From positions 1-17,254 of the forward strand of contig CAJTJT010000022.1 in NCBI GenBank assembly GCA_910576915.1: 17,254 bases of DNA, written 5' to 3'. This DNA is from an uncultured Elusimicrobiales bacterium. Lineage in GTDB: Bacteria; Elusimicrobiota; Elusimicrobia; Elusimicrobiales; Elusimicrobiaceae. The notes below the pieces were generated by a model that saw only the letters and a program-made list of their open reading frames with translations, did no database searches and was not told where the DNA came from. Numbering within the stretch: position 1 is the first letter of the stretch; the number at the start of each line of letters is the position of its first letter. The position numbers and the translations under genes are program-made. Of the stretch, positions 7,480 to 14,869 are shown one piece after another.

Positions 7480-9345
7480 TTAATCCTCATCCGTTACAAT
7501 ATCTACCGTCCCATTTAAATATTCTTCCGGCCACAATATGCCCAGCCCTATCCACCAGGAAGAAGAATCCCAATGCTGTACCTGTTTGCCAAACGGAAGC
7601 GAAGTGCCTTCTATCATTCCGTCATCGGTTTTTCCGTCCGGGTTTTCCCCGGCCGATTCCCCCGGATTCGTTTCTCCGTTTCCGGGATTCGTATCCCCCA
7701 AACCGACGGTTTCATCCGCCGCGTCCCCGGCAAATGGCACGCCTTCCAAAGACCTTCCCGTAAACCTTACGCCCAGGTTTGTTAAAGATGCAGCCAGCTT
7801 TTCTTCCGCCGTTCGGAACGCAGTAAAAGATGTTTCGTTCGCCTTGATATGGCCCAAAGCACGGCAGGATTTATATTCGGAAAAAGAATCAAAAGCGTGT
7901 TGTACGTTTTTGACAAGAACCGGCCAGTGCTCCACAATAAAACGCCGGCGCATGTCCTGCTCTACGGGAGTAGCCTGCCCCAGCGAGGAGAAATAGTCTG
8001 CCGCGGCGGAAATACAGGAAGGCGACCCCCAGCCGGACGGCGACAAGAGCAACTCTTCGCCCGAGGAGGAGCAAACATTTGCGGCGGTGGCCGCTTCAAG
8101 CGTTTGGCACGGCCGGCGGAATTTTTTACCGCGCGCGCGGACCGCCTGCAAAAGGGCGTCTCTCTTTTTGGAATAATCCGCATACGAAGTCATAATCCCC
8201 GGATAATTTTTACGGCAAAAGTCGTATTTAGAAAAAGAATTTTCTACAAACAACAAACGATTAAAAAACGCCAGTTCGCCGCCGTATTTATCAGCCACGG
8301 AATCAAAGTCCTGCGTATCGGACATCAAACGGAAAACCTCCTCCAGGCACGCGGGCCGGGCCCAGCCTTTATTGTCCGAAAACGAAAATAATCCGTCCAT
8401 ATCTTCGCAAGGCTCGGAAGAAGACGCCGCATTTTCCAGCTCCAAACATTCCTGCTCGGAAACCGCCGCGCCTTGACGGGCACCGTCTTGCGCCCCGTTC
8501 TTTTTCCCCCTTTTGTTAACAGCCCCGACCGGGTTTTCCCGAAAATACTCTTCCACCGCCTTTTTGGTCTTCTTTGGGGAGGAACCATATACGATTACCT
8601 CGTCCAACAGTACAGAAGAGGACGTCTCTTCCTTAGAGGAACGGACATTCTCCCCCTCAGACGGTGGATTAACAATGGGGGCCACTACCGCGCCATCTGT
8701 ATTAATATGTTGTATTTGAACTCGAATAGGGTAACGTGAGATCAATTCCTTTGGTACAGCGTCTGCTTCGCTCCGCAAGGAAGTTTGGCATACCGAATGT
8801 TGGAACAACATACAGCACTGGGAAAAAACATTATGTTGGTTAAGCCCCTTGACAATAAAATCTTGTTCCCGCTTGGACAACGATTCCGCGTCCTTTACAA
8901 ACGCGGTCAATACTTGTATACAGGCCGAATTAAACCAATCGTATTCGGTAAACTCCAAAACGGGGCGGGGGCAGGATTTTTCCGTGCGGGCCTTATAAAT
9001 TAACTCGCACTTCTCCTGGGTGGGGAGCGGATATCCGGCGTCTTTCCAGTGGCCGTCAACGGCATTTCTTAATTCATTAAGATAATTGAAGAGAGTCGAG
9101 GACCATAATTCCTGCGGCAACTGTTCCAAAGCGGAGGAAAGGCGGGATTTTTGGGAGCTATCAAACTGATAAAATGCCAAATTTAACAAATTTAAACAAA
9201 CGGGATCTTTCCACTGGGAAGCATACGGCTCCTCCTGCGGAGAAGAAATCATGCCGGAGATGTTACAATTTGGTTGCTGAGCAAAAGCAAAAGAAGAAGA
9301 AAGAAACCAAATAAAAATCCCTATTAAATAAACAGGATATTTCAT
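7480..9345 (-). CDS. Secreted cysteine-patterned repeat protein of unknown function
   Basis: This 621-residue protein has a clear signal peptide (cleavage after AFA, residue 22). I do not recognise the family. The mature part has 16 cysteines. Three modules share C-x(11-12)-C-x(16-19)-C-x(34-49)-C: C113/125/142/177, C300/313/333/377 and C413/425/444/494. A degenerate first unit has C27 and C50. The third cysteine is preceded by an aromatic and small residues (DWFNSAC, GWARPAC, GWGSPSC). The fourth in the last two modules follows FS-x-Y-x-x-C. This suggests disulfide-stabilised helical repeats outside the cytoplasm. A polar, Lys-rich linker (about 225-298) and a Gly/Asn/Pro-rich stretch (about 550-576) separate parts. 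The start is placed at the ATG at 9345 because GGGAG lies 5 nt upstream; an upstream GTG (9357) would overlap that ribosome site. It is the first gene of a pair with the gene at 4861-7473. Confidence 0.85.
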   Translation of the reverse strand: MKYPVYLIGIFIWFLSSSFAFAQQPNCNISGMISSPQEEPYASQWKDPVCLNLLNLAFYQFDSSQKSRLSSALEQLPQELWSSTLFNYLNELRNAVDGHWKDAGYPLPTQEKCELIYKARTEKSCPRPVLEFTEYDWFNSACIQVLTAFVKDAESLSKREQDFIVKGLNQHNVFSQCCMLFQHSVCQTSLRSEADAVPKELISRYPIRVQIQHINTDGAVVAPIVNPPSEGENVRSSKEETSSSVLLDEVIVYGSSPKKTKKAVEEYFRENPVGAVNKRGKKNGAQDGARQGAAVSEQECLELENAASSSEPCEDMDGLFSFSDNKGWARPACLEEVFRLMSDTQDFDSVADKYGGELAFFNRLLFVENSFSKYDFCRKNYPGIMTSYADYSKKRDALLQAVRARGKKFRRPCQTLEAATAANVCSSSGEELLLSPSGWGSPSCISAAADYFSSLGQATPVEQDMRRRFIVEHWPVLVKNVQHAFDSFSEYKSCRALGHIKANETSFTAFRTAEEKLAASLTNLGVRFTGRSLEGVPFAGDAADETVGLGDTNPGNGETNPGESAGENPDGKTDDGMIEGTSLPFGKQVQHWDSSSWWIGLGILWPEEYLNGTVDIVTDED

Positions 9346-9379
9346 ATTTACTCCCACACCACTTATTGGCTATAGTTAC

Positions 9380-9408
9380 AGTATAATAGTCTATTGCTAT
9401 AATTACAA
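9380..9408 (-). promoter_or_regulatory. Promoter of the two-gene exported-protein operon
   Basis: Read leftward, TTGTAA (9403-9408) and TATACT (9380-9385) are separated by exactly 17 bp, in a locally AT-rich stretch. The predicted start near 9373 gives a leader of about 28 nt containing GGGAG before the ATG at 9345. The promoter lies directly behind the terminator of the upstream NAD operon. Confidence 0.7.
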
Positions 9409-9417
9409 CCATTTTTT

Positions 9418-9455
9418 AAAAAAATATCCGGCCGGAAAGACTCCCGGCCGGATAT
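9418..9455 (-). terminator. Intrinsic terminator of the NAD/aminotransferase operon
   Basis: A 12-bp perfect stem pairs ATATCCGGCCGG (9424-9435) with CCGGCCGGATAT (9444-9455), with an 8-nt loop. Read leftward, it is followed by six T (9418-9423). It lies 21 bp beyond the aminotransferase stop codon. Confidence 0.93.
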
Positions 9456-9476
9456 CGTTGTAAAACCTACGCACAA

Positions 9477-10682
9477 TTACAGATTATCTTTAATCGTCTG
9501 CGCCAGGCGTTTTAAACCTTCCACAATCTGCTCTTTGCTGGAGTAGGAGAAGTTCAAACGCATGTCGTTATACACGTCCCCGGACGGGTAAAAATCCACA
9601 CCCGCCACAAACGCCACTTTATTTTCAATGGCTTTGGGCAAAAGTTCCGTCGCGTTCATGTGTTTGGGCAAAGACAGCCACAGGAAAAGACCGCCTTCGG
9701 GGCGCGTCCAGGAAATGTTCTTGGGCATGTATTCGGCCAGCGTTTTAAGCATTAAATCGCGTTTTTCGTGGTAGCAGGCGATAATGTCTTTCACGTGCTG
9801 CATCAGGTATCCGCGGCGCAGGTATTCCGCCGTCGCCAGCTGTAAAATGGGCGAAGAGCACAAGTCCATGGCCTGTTTTAAAATTACATACTTGCGGATA
9901 ACTTCTTCCGGCCCGATAATATAACCTAAACGGAACCCGGGCGTAAATACTTTGGAGAACGTAAACATCGTAATTACGTTGCCCTGCCCCTTGTCAAGTT
10001 CAAAAAACGTACGCGGGGCTTTGCCTTCAAAACGAACCTGGCGGTACGGGGAATCTTCCAGAATAAACGTACCGTATCTTTTGGCGATTTCCAAAATTTC
10101 CAAGCGGCGCTGTTCGGGTATCGTGGTGCCCGTCGGGTTTTGGAAGTCCGGCACCACGTAGATAAATTTGCACGGTCTGCCTTCTTTTTTAAGCTCTTCC
10201 AGTTTGGCTTCCAAATCTTCGGGTAAAATGCCGTACCCGTCGCTTTCCGCGCCGCGGATATCCGCCCCCGCCACTTGGAACGCCTGCAGTGCCCCCAAAT
10301 AGGTGGGCGCGGCGGTAATGATACTGTCACCGGGATTAATAAAAACGCGCGCCGTCATATCCAGCGCCTGCTGGGAAGCGGAAACAACCAACAGCTGTTC
10401 CGGGGAAACGGTAATATTTTCCGTCTCTTTCACCAGTTTAATCAGTTCCTTTTTCAGCTTGTCCTGCCCTTCGGTGGTACCGTACTGCAAGGCTTCTTTG
10501 GCGTGTTTGCCCAACACGTCCTGCATAATATCGGCCACTTCTTTTGCCGGGAACAAATCGGGCGCCGGAAGGCCCCCCGCAAAAGAAATAATCTCGGGGC
10601 GGGAAATAACTTTTAAAAGTTCTCTGATGGCGGAAGCCTTAGAACGGCTTACCACTTTTGAAAACAACTTGTTGTAATCCAT
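9477..10682 (-). CDS. PLP-dependent class I/II aminotransferase (LysN / 2-aminoadipate type)
   Basis: This 401-residue fold-type I aminotransferase is of the MocR/LysN-like branch. It moves an amino group between an amino acid and a 2-oxo acid in the cytosol. Visible landmarks are FAGGLPAPDLFP (34-45), YGTTEGQ (67-73), the NPTG cofactor asparagine (182-185), DSPY (210-213), the PLP lysine K244 in TFSKVFTPGFRLGY, and the carboxylate-binding arginine R375 in MRLNFSY. There is no N-terminal DNA-binding domain, so it is an enzyme and not a MocR regulator. Relatives act on 2-aminoadipate, branched-chain, aromatic or other amino acids, and the substrate cannot be chosen from sequence. It is the last gene of the operon, 17 nt after nadC, with AAGGA about 9 nt before the ATG. 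A link to NAD synthesis, for example through aspartate or oxo-acid balance, is possible but unproven. Confidence 0.9.
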   Translation of the reverse strand: MDYNKLFSKVVSRSKASAIRELLKVISRPEIISFAGGLPAPDLFPAKEVADIMQDVLGKHAKEALQYGTTEGQDKLKKELIKLVKETENITVSPEQLLVVSASQQALDMTARVFINPGDSIITAAPTYLGALQAFQVAGADIRGAESDGYGILPEDLEAKLEELKKEGRPCKFIYVVPDFQNPTGTTIPEQRRLEILEIAKRYGTFILEDSPYRQVRFEGKAPRTFFELDKGQGNVITMFTFSKVFTPGFRLGYIIGPEEVIRKYVILKQAMDLCSSPILQLATAEYLRRGYLMQHVKDIIACYHEKRDLMLKTLAEYMPKNISWTRPEGGLFLWLSLPKHMNATELLPKAIENKVAFVAGVDFYPSGDVYNDMRLNFSYSSKEQIVEGLKRLAQTIKDNL

Positions 10683-10699
10683 GTTTTTATCCTTATCTT

Positions 10700-11533
10700 T
10701 TATTTAATATATTTTACTATTTTTAAACTTAAATCTTTAGCGGGCACGGAATGCGTCAGCGCGCCCATGGAAATAACATCCACCCCGGTTTTGCAGTAGC
10801 TTTCCAGGTTGGATTTATTTACGCCGCCGGATACTTCAATAATGGCGCGGCCGGCGATTTCTTTTTTGCAGTCTAAAATTTGTTCAGGGGTCATATTATC
10901 CAGCATAATAATGTCGGCCCCGGCAGCTAAGGCTTCTTTTACTTCTTGCAAATTAGTGGTTTCCACTTCCACTTTGGGAGTATGGCCGATGGCGGCTTTA
11001 ATTTTGTTTACCGCCGCGGTAATGGAACCGGCCGCCGCGATGTGGTTATCTTTAATCATCACGCTGTCGGCCAGGCTGATGCGGTGGTTGCGCGCGCCGC
11101 CCGTGCGCACGGCATATTTATCCAAACGGCGCAGGCCGGGCTGGGTTTTGCGGGTATCCACAATCATCACGCCGTACTTTTTTCCGATTTCGGCATACTC
11201 GCGCGACGCGGTGGCGATGCCGCTCATGCGCTGCATAAAATTAAGCGCGGTGCGTTCCGCCTTTAAAATAGACAAAGCGGGGCCTTTTAATTCCAACACT
11301 TTTTCGCCCTTTTTTATTGCGTCGCCGTCTTTTTTAAGCGGCAAAAATTCGACGGACGGGTCCACCGCCGCAAACACTTCTTTGGCCACGTTCATGCCGC
11401 AAAGCACCAGGTCTTCTTTGGCGGTGACGGCGGCTTCGGCCCGGTCTTCGGGCGTAAAAATAGTGTCCGAGGTGATATCCCCCAAACTTAAATCTTCCAA
11501 CAACGCAAGTTCAATAATTTTATCGAGAATCAT
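10700..11533 (-). CDS. nadC: Nicotinate-nucleotide pyrophosphorylase (quinolinate phosphoribosyltransferase, carboxylating)
   Basis: This enzyme converts quinolinate + PRPP to nicotinate mononucleotide, CO2 and pyrophosphate, in the cytosol. The 277-residue length is normal. The family motifs are present: ERTALNFMQRMSGIAT (93-108), DTRKTQPGLR (126-135), YAVRTGGARNHR (140-151), KDNHI (161-165), VEVE (188-191), LDN (211-213) and EVSGG (233-237). The common TRKTTPGLR reads TRKTQPGLR here, a tolerated change. Its ATG overlaps the nadA stop codon by four bases (ATGA). There is no strong ribosome site of its own, so translational coupling to nadA is likely. Confidence 0.96.
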   Translation of the reverse strand: MILDKIIELALLEDLSLGDITSDTIFTPEDRAEAAVTAKEDLVLCGMNVAKEVFAAVDPSVEFLPLKKDGDAIKKGEKVLELKGPALSILKAERTALNFMQRMSGIATASREYAEIGKKYGVMIVDTRKTQPGLRRLDKYAVRTGGARNHRISLADSVMIKDNHIAAAGSITAAVNKIKAAIGHTPKVEVETTNLQEVKEALAAGADIIMLDNMTPEQILDCKKEIAGRAIIEVSGGVNKSNLESYCKTGVDVISMGALTHSVPAKDLSLKIVKYIK

Positions 11534-12573
11534 TTGGCTAACTCAAACATTTTTTCAATGGATTTTTTGGCGGCCGCCGCAACCTGCGCGTCCACTTCCA
11601 CAATCTGGTCCGGGCGCGGGTCCAGCAAGGCCTCCAGGGTATTAATCAAACTGTTTTTCTTCATGTAGCTGCACACGCCGAACGGCCAAATAAATTGTTT
11701 GTCCGGGTGTTCGGCTTCCAGGCGGTTGACGAGCCCGAACTCCGTCAGCATGCCAAACGTTTTCGCGTCCGACGCGGCCACATACGCGGCCATGCCTTTG
11801 GTGCTGCCCACATAGTCGCACTTTTCGCATACTTCGATGGGGCATTCCGGGTGCGCCGCCACTTTAATACCGGGATGTTCGGCGCGGAGTTTTTCCACCT
11901 GTTCCGGGCGGTATTTGTCGTGCACGCAGCACGAACCGCCGGAAGAAATGATTTTTTTGGGCGTGCCGCGGCGTTTTAACTCGGCTTCCAAATTTTGCGC
12001 CATTAACATATCGGGCACGAAAATCAGTTCGTCGCCCGGCAGTTTTTGGGCGATGTCAAACACATTGCCCGAGGTAACGCACGAATCGCACTCGGCTTTT
12101 ACGTCGGCGGTGCTGTTGATGTAGCAAAGCGCGGGAACGCCGGGGTGCAAAGCGCGGAGTTTTTTAACGTCCTCACCCGTCATGGAATCGGCCAGCGTAC
12201 AGCCGGCGCGTCCGGCGGGAATCAGTACTTTTTTACCGGGATTAATAATCTTGGCCGTTTCCGCCATAAACCACACGCCCGCAAACACGATTACGTCCGC
12301 CTGCGAGTCGCGCGCTTTTAACGCCAGTTCATACGAGTCCCCCCGGTAGTCCGCCACGCCGTACACCAAGTCCGGCGTAGTATAGGAGTGGGCCAAAATA
12401 ACGGCGTTCTGTTCTTTTTTAAAACGGTTAATCGCCAGCGTGTAAGGCGCGGCGGCCAGGCAGTCGGCCAGCGTCCACTTGGCGGCTTTGGTCTTGGAAA
12501 CAGATTTAAGAAGCCCATATAATCTATGGGCTTCTTCGGTAATTAAAATTTCTTTTTCCAGCCTTTCTAACAT
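11530..12573 (-). CDS. nadA: Quinolinate synthase (4Fe-4S)
   Basis: Quinolinate synthase condenses iminoaspartate with dihydroxyacetone phosphate to quinolinate using an oxygen-sensitive 4Fe-4S cluster. Counting from the ATG at 12573 (347 residues), cluster cysteines are C125 in GRAGCTLADS, C215 in GGSCCVHDKY and C301 in FGVCSYMKK. Other conserved parts are AHSYTTPD (61-68), the ECDSCVTSGN segment (161-170), HPECP (241-245) and GSTKGM (256-261). The product feeds the overlapping nadC. The start is uncertain: neither this ATG nor an upstream in-frame TTG (12585) has a clear ribosome site, and translation may be coupled to the lipoprotein gene that stops 15 nt before the ATG. No nadB or aspartate dehydrogenase gene is in the window. 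Confidence 0.95.
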   Translation of the reverse strand: MLERLEKEILITEEAHRLYGLLKSVSKTKAAKWTLADCLAAAPYTLAINRFKKEQNAVILAHSYTTPDLVYGVADYRGDSYELALKARDSQADVIVFAGVWFMAETAKIINPGKKVLIPAGRAGCTLADSMTGEDVKKLRALHPGVPALCYINSTADVKAECDSCVTSGNVFDIAQKLPGDELIFVPDMLMAQNLEAELKRRGTPKKIISSGGSCCVHDKYRPEQVEKLRAEHPGIKVAAHPECPIEVCEKCDYVGSTKGMAAYVAASDAKTFGMLTEFGLVNRLEAEHPDKQFIWPFGVCSYMKKNSLINTLEALLDPRPDQIVEVDAQVAAAAKKSIEKMFELAK

Positions 12574-12588
12574 AACGGCGCACAAAGA

Positions 12589-13005
12589 TTAGTTATACGA
12601 GGAAGTAGTGGTGGTTGTGGTGGAAGAAACCGTGCCGGGCGGAACCGGGGCAGGGCCGTCGATTTCGTACACGTTAACGATATTCACCACTTCTTTATTA
12701 TTGGTAACTTCGGTTTTTTTGGTGGAATTTTTGGTCACTTTTTTGGCGGCCGGTTTTACGGCATTTTTAAGTTTAGTTTCGGCGGGCGGAAGATAAGAAT
12801 CCCCGCAGGCCTGCAATTCGTATGCGGGCAGCGTGTCGTAATCGGCTTCCGGGGCGAGGAGGTTATCAAATTCCTGGTCGATAATTTGGTATTTGGCGTT
12901 TTTGGCGTCAGCCGTGCGGCCGTCAGCCGTTTTGACGTTGGATTTGTTCGAAGAACAAGCCGCGGCCATGGCGGCGGCGAAAACAACGATTAAAATTTTT
13001 TTCAT
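12589..13005 (-). CDS. Small lipoprotein, unknown function
   Basis: This 138-residue protein has a lipoprotein signal sequence: MKK, a hydrophobic core, then AAAC with the lipidated cysteine at 17, followed by SSNKSN. No acidic residue follows the cysteine, so by E. coli rules outer-membrane sorting would be expected; that rule may not hold here. The rest is low-complexity: a Lys/Thr/Ala-rich centre and a tail with a run of six threonines (SSTTTTTTSSYN). No domain is recognised. The start at 13005 is supported by AGGAG 10 nt upstream. Further in-frame upstream codons would lie in the 5' leader. It is the first gene of the nadA-nadC-aminotransferase operon. Its relation to NAD synthesis is unclear and may only be shared transcription. 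Confidence 0.8.
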   Translation of the reverse strand: MKKILIVVFAAAMAAACSSNKSNVKTADGRTADAKNAKYQIIDQEFDNLLAPEADYDTLPAYELQACGDSYLPPAETKLKNAVKPAAKKVTKNSTKKTEVTNNKEVVNIVNVYEIDGPAPVPPGTVSSTTTTTTSSYN

Positions 13006-13027
13006 ATAAAACCCGCTCCTGTTATAA

Positions 13028-13084
13028 AGTGCGCTGGTCCGAGCGCGTACTTTCATTATATATCATATTACGCGGGGTTGGAAA
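13028..13084 (-). promoter_or_regulatory. Candidate promoter and leader hairpin of the lipoprotein-nad operon
   Basis: Read leftward, a perfect TATAAT (13055-13060) lies 18 bp from a weak -35, TTTCCA (13079-13084). The predicted start near 13048 falls at the beginning of a stem-loop (13028-13051), whose GCGCT/AGCGC and AGT/ACT pairs are separated by a 2-nt bulge. The AGGAG ribosome site of the lipoprotein gene follows. The hairpin could stabilise the mRNA or bind a regulator; neither is shown. Confidence 0.45.
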
Positions 13085-13167
13085 GCCTTTTCGCCGCGTT
13101 TGCCCCGGCAGGGCCGGATATTTTGTAAAATAATAAAGTTGTACCCTTTGGGAGGAAACAAACACGC

Positions 13168-14667
13168 ATGCAAAGTATTCTTGATTTATGGAACGCCGTT
13201 ACGGCGTTCTTCACCGGACCGTCCGTCCAAACCGCTTACGATTTGATGAACGGCTTTAACGCCCTTATTTGGGGCCCGCCAATGATTTTTTTGTTACTCT
13301 TTCTCGGAATCTACTTTACGTACCGTTTGCGCTTTTTACAAAAATACACCTGGCCGGCCATGAAACTTTCCGTCCAAAAAGTGGAATCGGAAGGGATGGT
13401 AAGCAGCTTCGGTTCGCTGGCCGTTATGATCGGCGCGACGGTGGGCACCGGCAGCATTATCGGCGTGACGACGGCCGTGGCCGAAGGCGGCCCGGGCGCG
13501 CTGTTTTGGATGGTGGTGGCGGGATTTTTTAACTTCGCCATTAAATACTGCGAATGTCTGGTGGCGTTTAAATACCGCGTCAAACTCGAAGACGGCGAAT
13601 ACGTCGGCGGCCCGATGTATTATCTTTCCCGGGTACTCAAATATAAAAAACTGGCCGTCGTATTTGCGGTGGGCACTCTTTTAATGGGCCTCACGGCCGG
13701 AAGCGCGCTGCAGTCCAACTCCATCGCCGACGCGCTGCGCGAAGGCTACAACTTGAACCCGTGGTACATCGGCGCCATTGTGGCGGCGCTGGCGGCCGTG
13801 GTGATTATCGGCGGCGTAAAACGCATTGCCGCGTACTCCGAATGGCTGGTGCCGATTATGGGCGGACTTTATTTGCTGCTCGCCGCGATTGTGGTTTGCA
13901 TGAATTTTACGTCTATCCCTTCGGCCATAGCGGTCGTTTTAAAAGGCGCGTTTACGGGTAAAGCCGCCGCAGGCGGCGCCGTGGGCGTGGGGATTATGGC
14001 GCTGGTGCAGGCCATGGTGCCGGGCGTAACGGCGGGTATCACCCGCGCGGTATTGGCTACGGAAGCCGGCCTCGGGAGCGCGTCCATCGCCGCCGCCGCG
14101 GCAAAAACCCGCTCGGCCACGCAAATGGCTATTGTGTCGGCCACGTCCGTATTTTGGGCAATTTTTATCTGCTCGCTGACGGGCATGGTAATCATTTTGG
14201 CGGGCGACTGGCAGAACCCCAACGTATACGCCGCCAACCTGTGTAACAGCGCGTTTAAAACGGTGCCTTACATCGGTACGCCGATTTTGATTTTCTCCCT
14301 GGTGATTTTTTCTTTCACCACCATCATCGGCTGGGGTTATTATACCGAAAAAGCCCTCCAGTTCCTGTGCAAAGGAGGGAACAAGCTGGTGACGCCGTCG
14401 CGCATTATCTTTATCGCACTCGTATTTGTCGGCGGCTGGATTGGAACTACGTTCTCCTGGGACTGGATTATCAACGACTCTTTGTCCCGCACGGCCGAGG
14501 CCAACATGTCTACGCGTTTTATGTGGGCGCTCGTCGTACTGACAATGACGATGATGACCTTGCCCAACATCTGGGCGTTATGGTGCATGCGCAAAGTAAT
14601 CGTCAAAACCACACGCGCCAACCTGCGCAACATCGTAGGACGCCAGGCCATGCGCCAAAATAAATAA
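13168..14667 (+). CDS. AGCS-family sodium:alanine/glycine symporter
   Basis: This 499-residue inner-membrane transporter couples uptake of alanine or glycine to sodium (AGCS, LeuT-like fold). Diagnostic stretches are IGATVGTGSIIGVTTAVAEG (88-107) with GGPGALFW next to it, KYCECLVAFKYRVK (126-139), GEYVGGPMYYL (143-153), LQSNSIADAL (181-190), VKRIAAYSE (217-225), and the EAGLGSASIAAAAAKT region (299-313). The usual family motif reads G-x-GN-x-x-GV; here the asparagine is a serine (S96), a position near the substrate and ion site. About eleven hydrophobic segments are visible. GGGAGG lies 12 nt before the ATG. It appears monocistronic, diverging from the lipoprotein-nad operon; I see no clear promoter for it in the 160-bp gap. 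A sodium-motive force is implied. Confidence 0.93.
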   Translation: MQSILDLWNAVTAFFTGPSVQTAYDLMNGFNALIWGPPMIFLLLFLGIYFTYRLRFLQKYTWPAMKLSVQKVESEGMVSSFGSLAVMIGATVGTGSIIGVTTAVAEGGPGALFWMVVAGFFNFAIKYCECLVAFKYRVKLEDGEYVGGPMYYLSRVLKYKKLAVVFAVGTLLMGLTAGSALQSNSIADALREGYNLNPWYIGAIVAALAAVVIIGGVKRIAAYSEWLVPIMGGLYLLLAAIVVCMNFTSIPSAIAVVLKGAFTGKAAAGGAVGVGIMALVQAMVPGVTAGITRAVLATEAGLGSASIAAAAAKTRSATQMAIVSATSVFWAIFICSLTGMVIILAGDWQNPNVYAANLCNSAFKTVPYIGTPILIFSLVIFSFTTIIGWGYYTEKALQFLCKGGNKLVTPSRIIFIALVFVGGWIGTTFSWDWIINDSLSRTAEANMSTRFMWALVVLTMTMMTLPNIWALWCMRKVIVKTTRANLRNIVGRQAMRQNK

Positions 14668-14682
14668 TCAGATTCTCCCCCC

Positions 14683-14711
14683 AAAACCCGGCTTAACGGC
14701 CGGGTTTTTTT
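14683..14711 (+). terminator. Intrinsic terminator of the symporter gene
   Basis: A 10-bp perfect stem pairs AAAACCCGGC (14683-14692) with GCCGGGTTTT (14699-14708), with a 6-nt loop. Seven T follow (14705-14711). Confidence 0.95.
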
Positions 14712-14770
14712 ATTGCCCTGCGGCCGCGGAACGAATCACGCGCCGCCCTATTTTCCATGCCCGGCCAGGG

Positions 14771-14790
14771 CCCAGATGCGTCTGGGTCTT
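14771..14790 (+). promoter_or_regulatory. Small hairpin upstream of the exported-protein gene
   Basis: A 6-bp stem, CCCAGA (14771-14776) with TCTGGG (14781-14786), closes a TGCG loop and is followed by TCTTTTAG. It could be a second weak terminator behind the symporter or a leader element of the next gene. The next-gene promoter is unclear; TTGTTA (14798-14803) with TTAAAG (14820-14825) is only a weak candidate. Confidence 0.3.
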
Positions 14791-14869
14791 TTAGTCCTTG
14801 TTATTTCCATTTTTTTGTGTTAAAGTGAAAGTAACAGTCAGGAGGGGCATGCCGCCCAAGGCTTATATT

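Noticed and set aside
9346..9357. A GTG start four codons upstream in the cysteine-repeat protein gene
   Set aside because: The GTG overlaps the GGGAG ribosome site that serves the ATG at 9345, and the signal peptide is complete from that ATG.
10809..11645. A 278-codon rightward reading frame opposite nadC and the end of nadA
   Set aside because: It is antisense to two unmistakable enzyme genes, has no ribosome site and encodes a Ser/Pro/Arg-rich low-quality protein, as expected of a shadow frame in GC-rich coding DNA.
13006..13056. An upstream extension of the lipoprotein reading frame by 17 codons
   Set aside because: It would place charged residues before the lipoprotein signal sequence and overlap the predicted promoter and leader. 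AGGAG supports the start at 13005.
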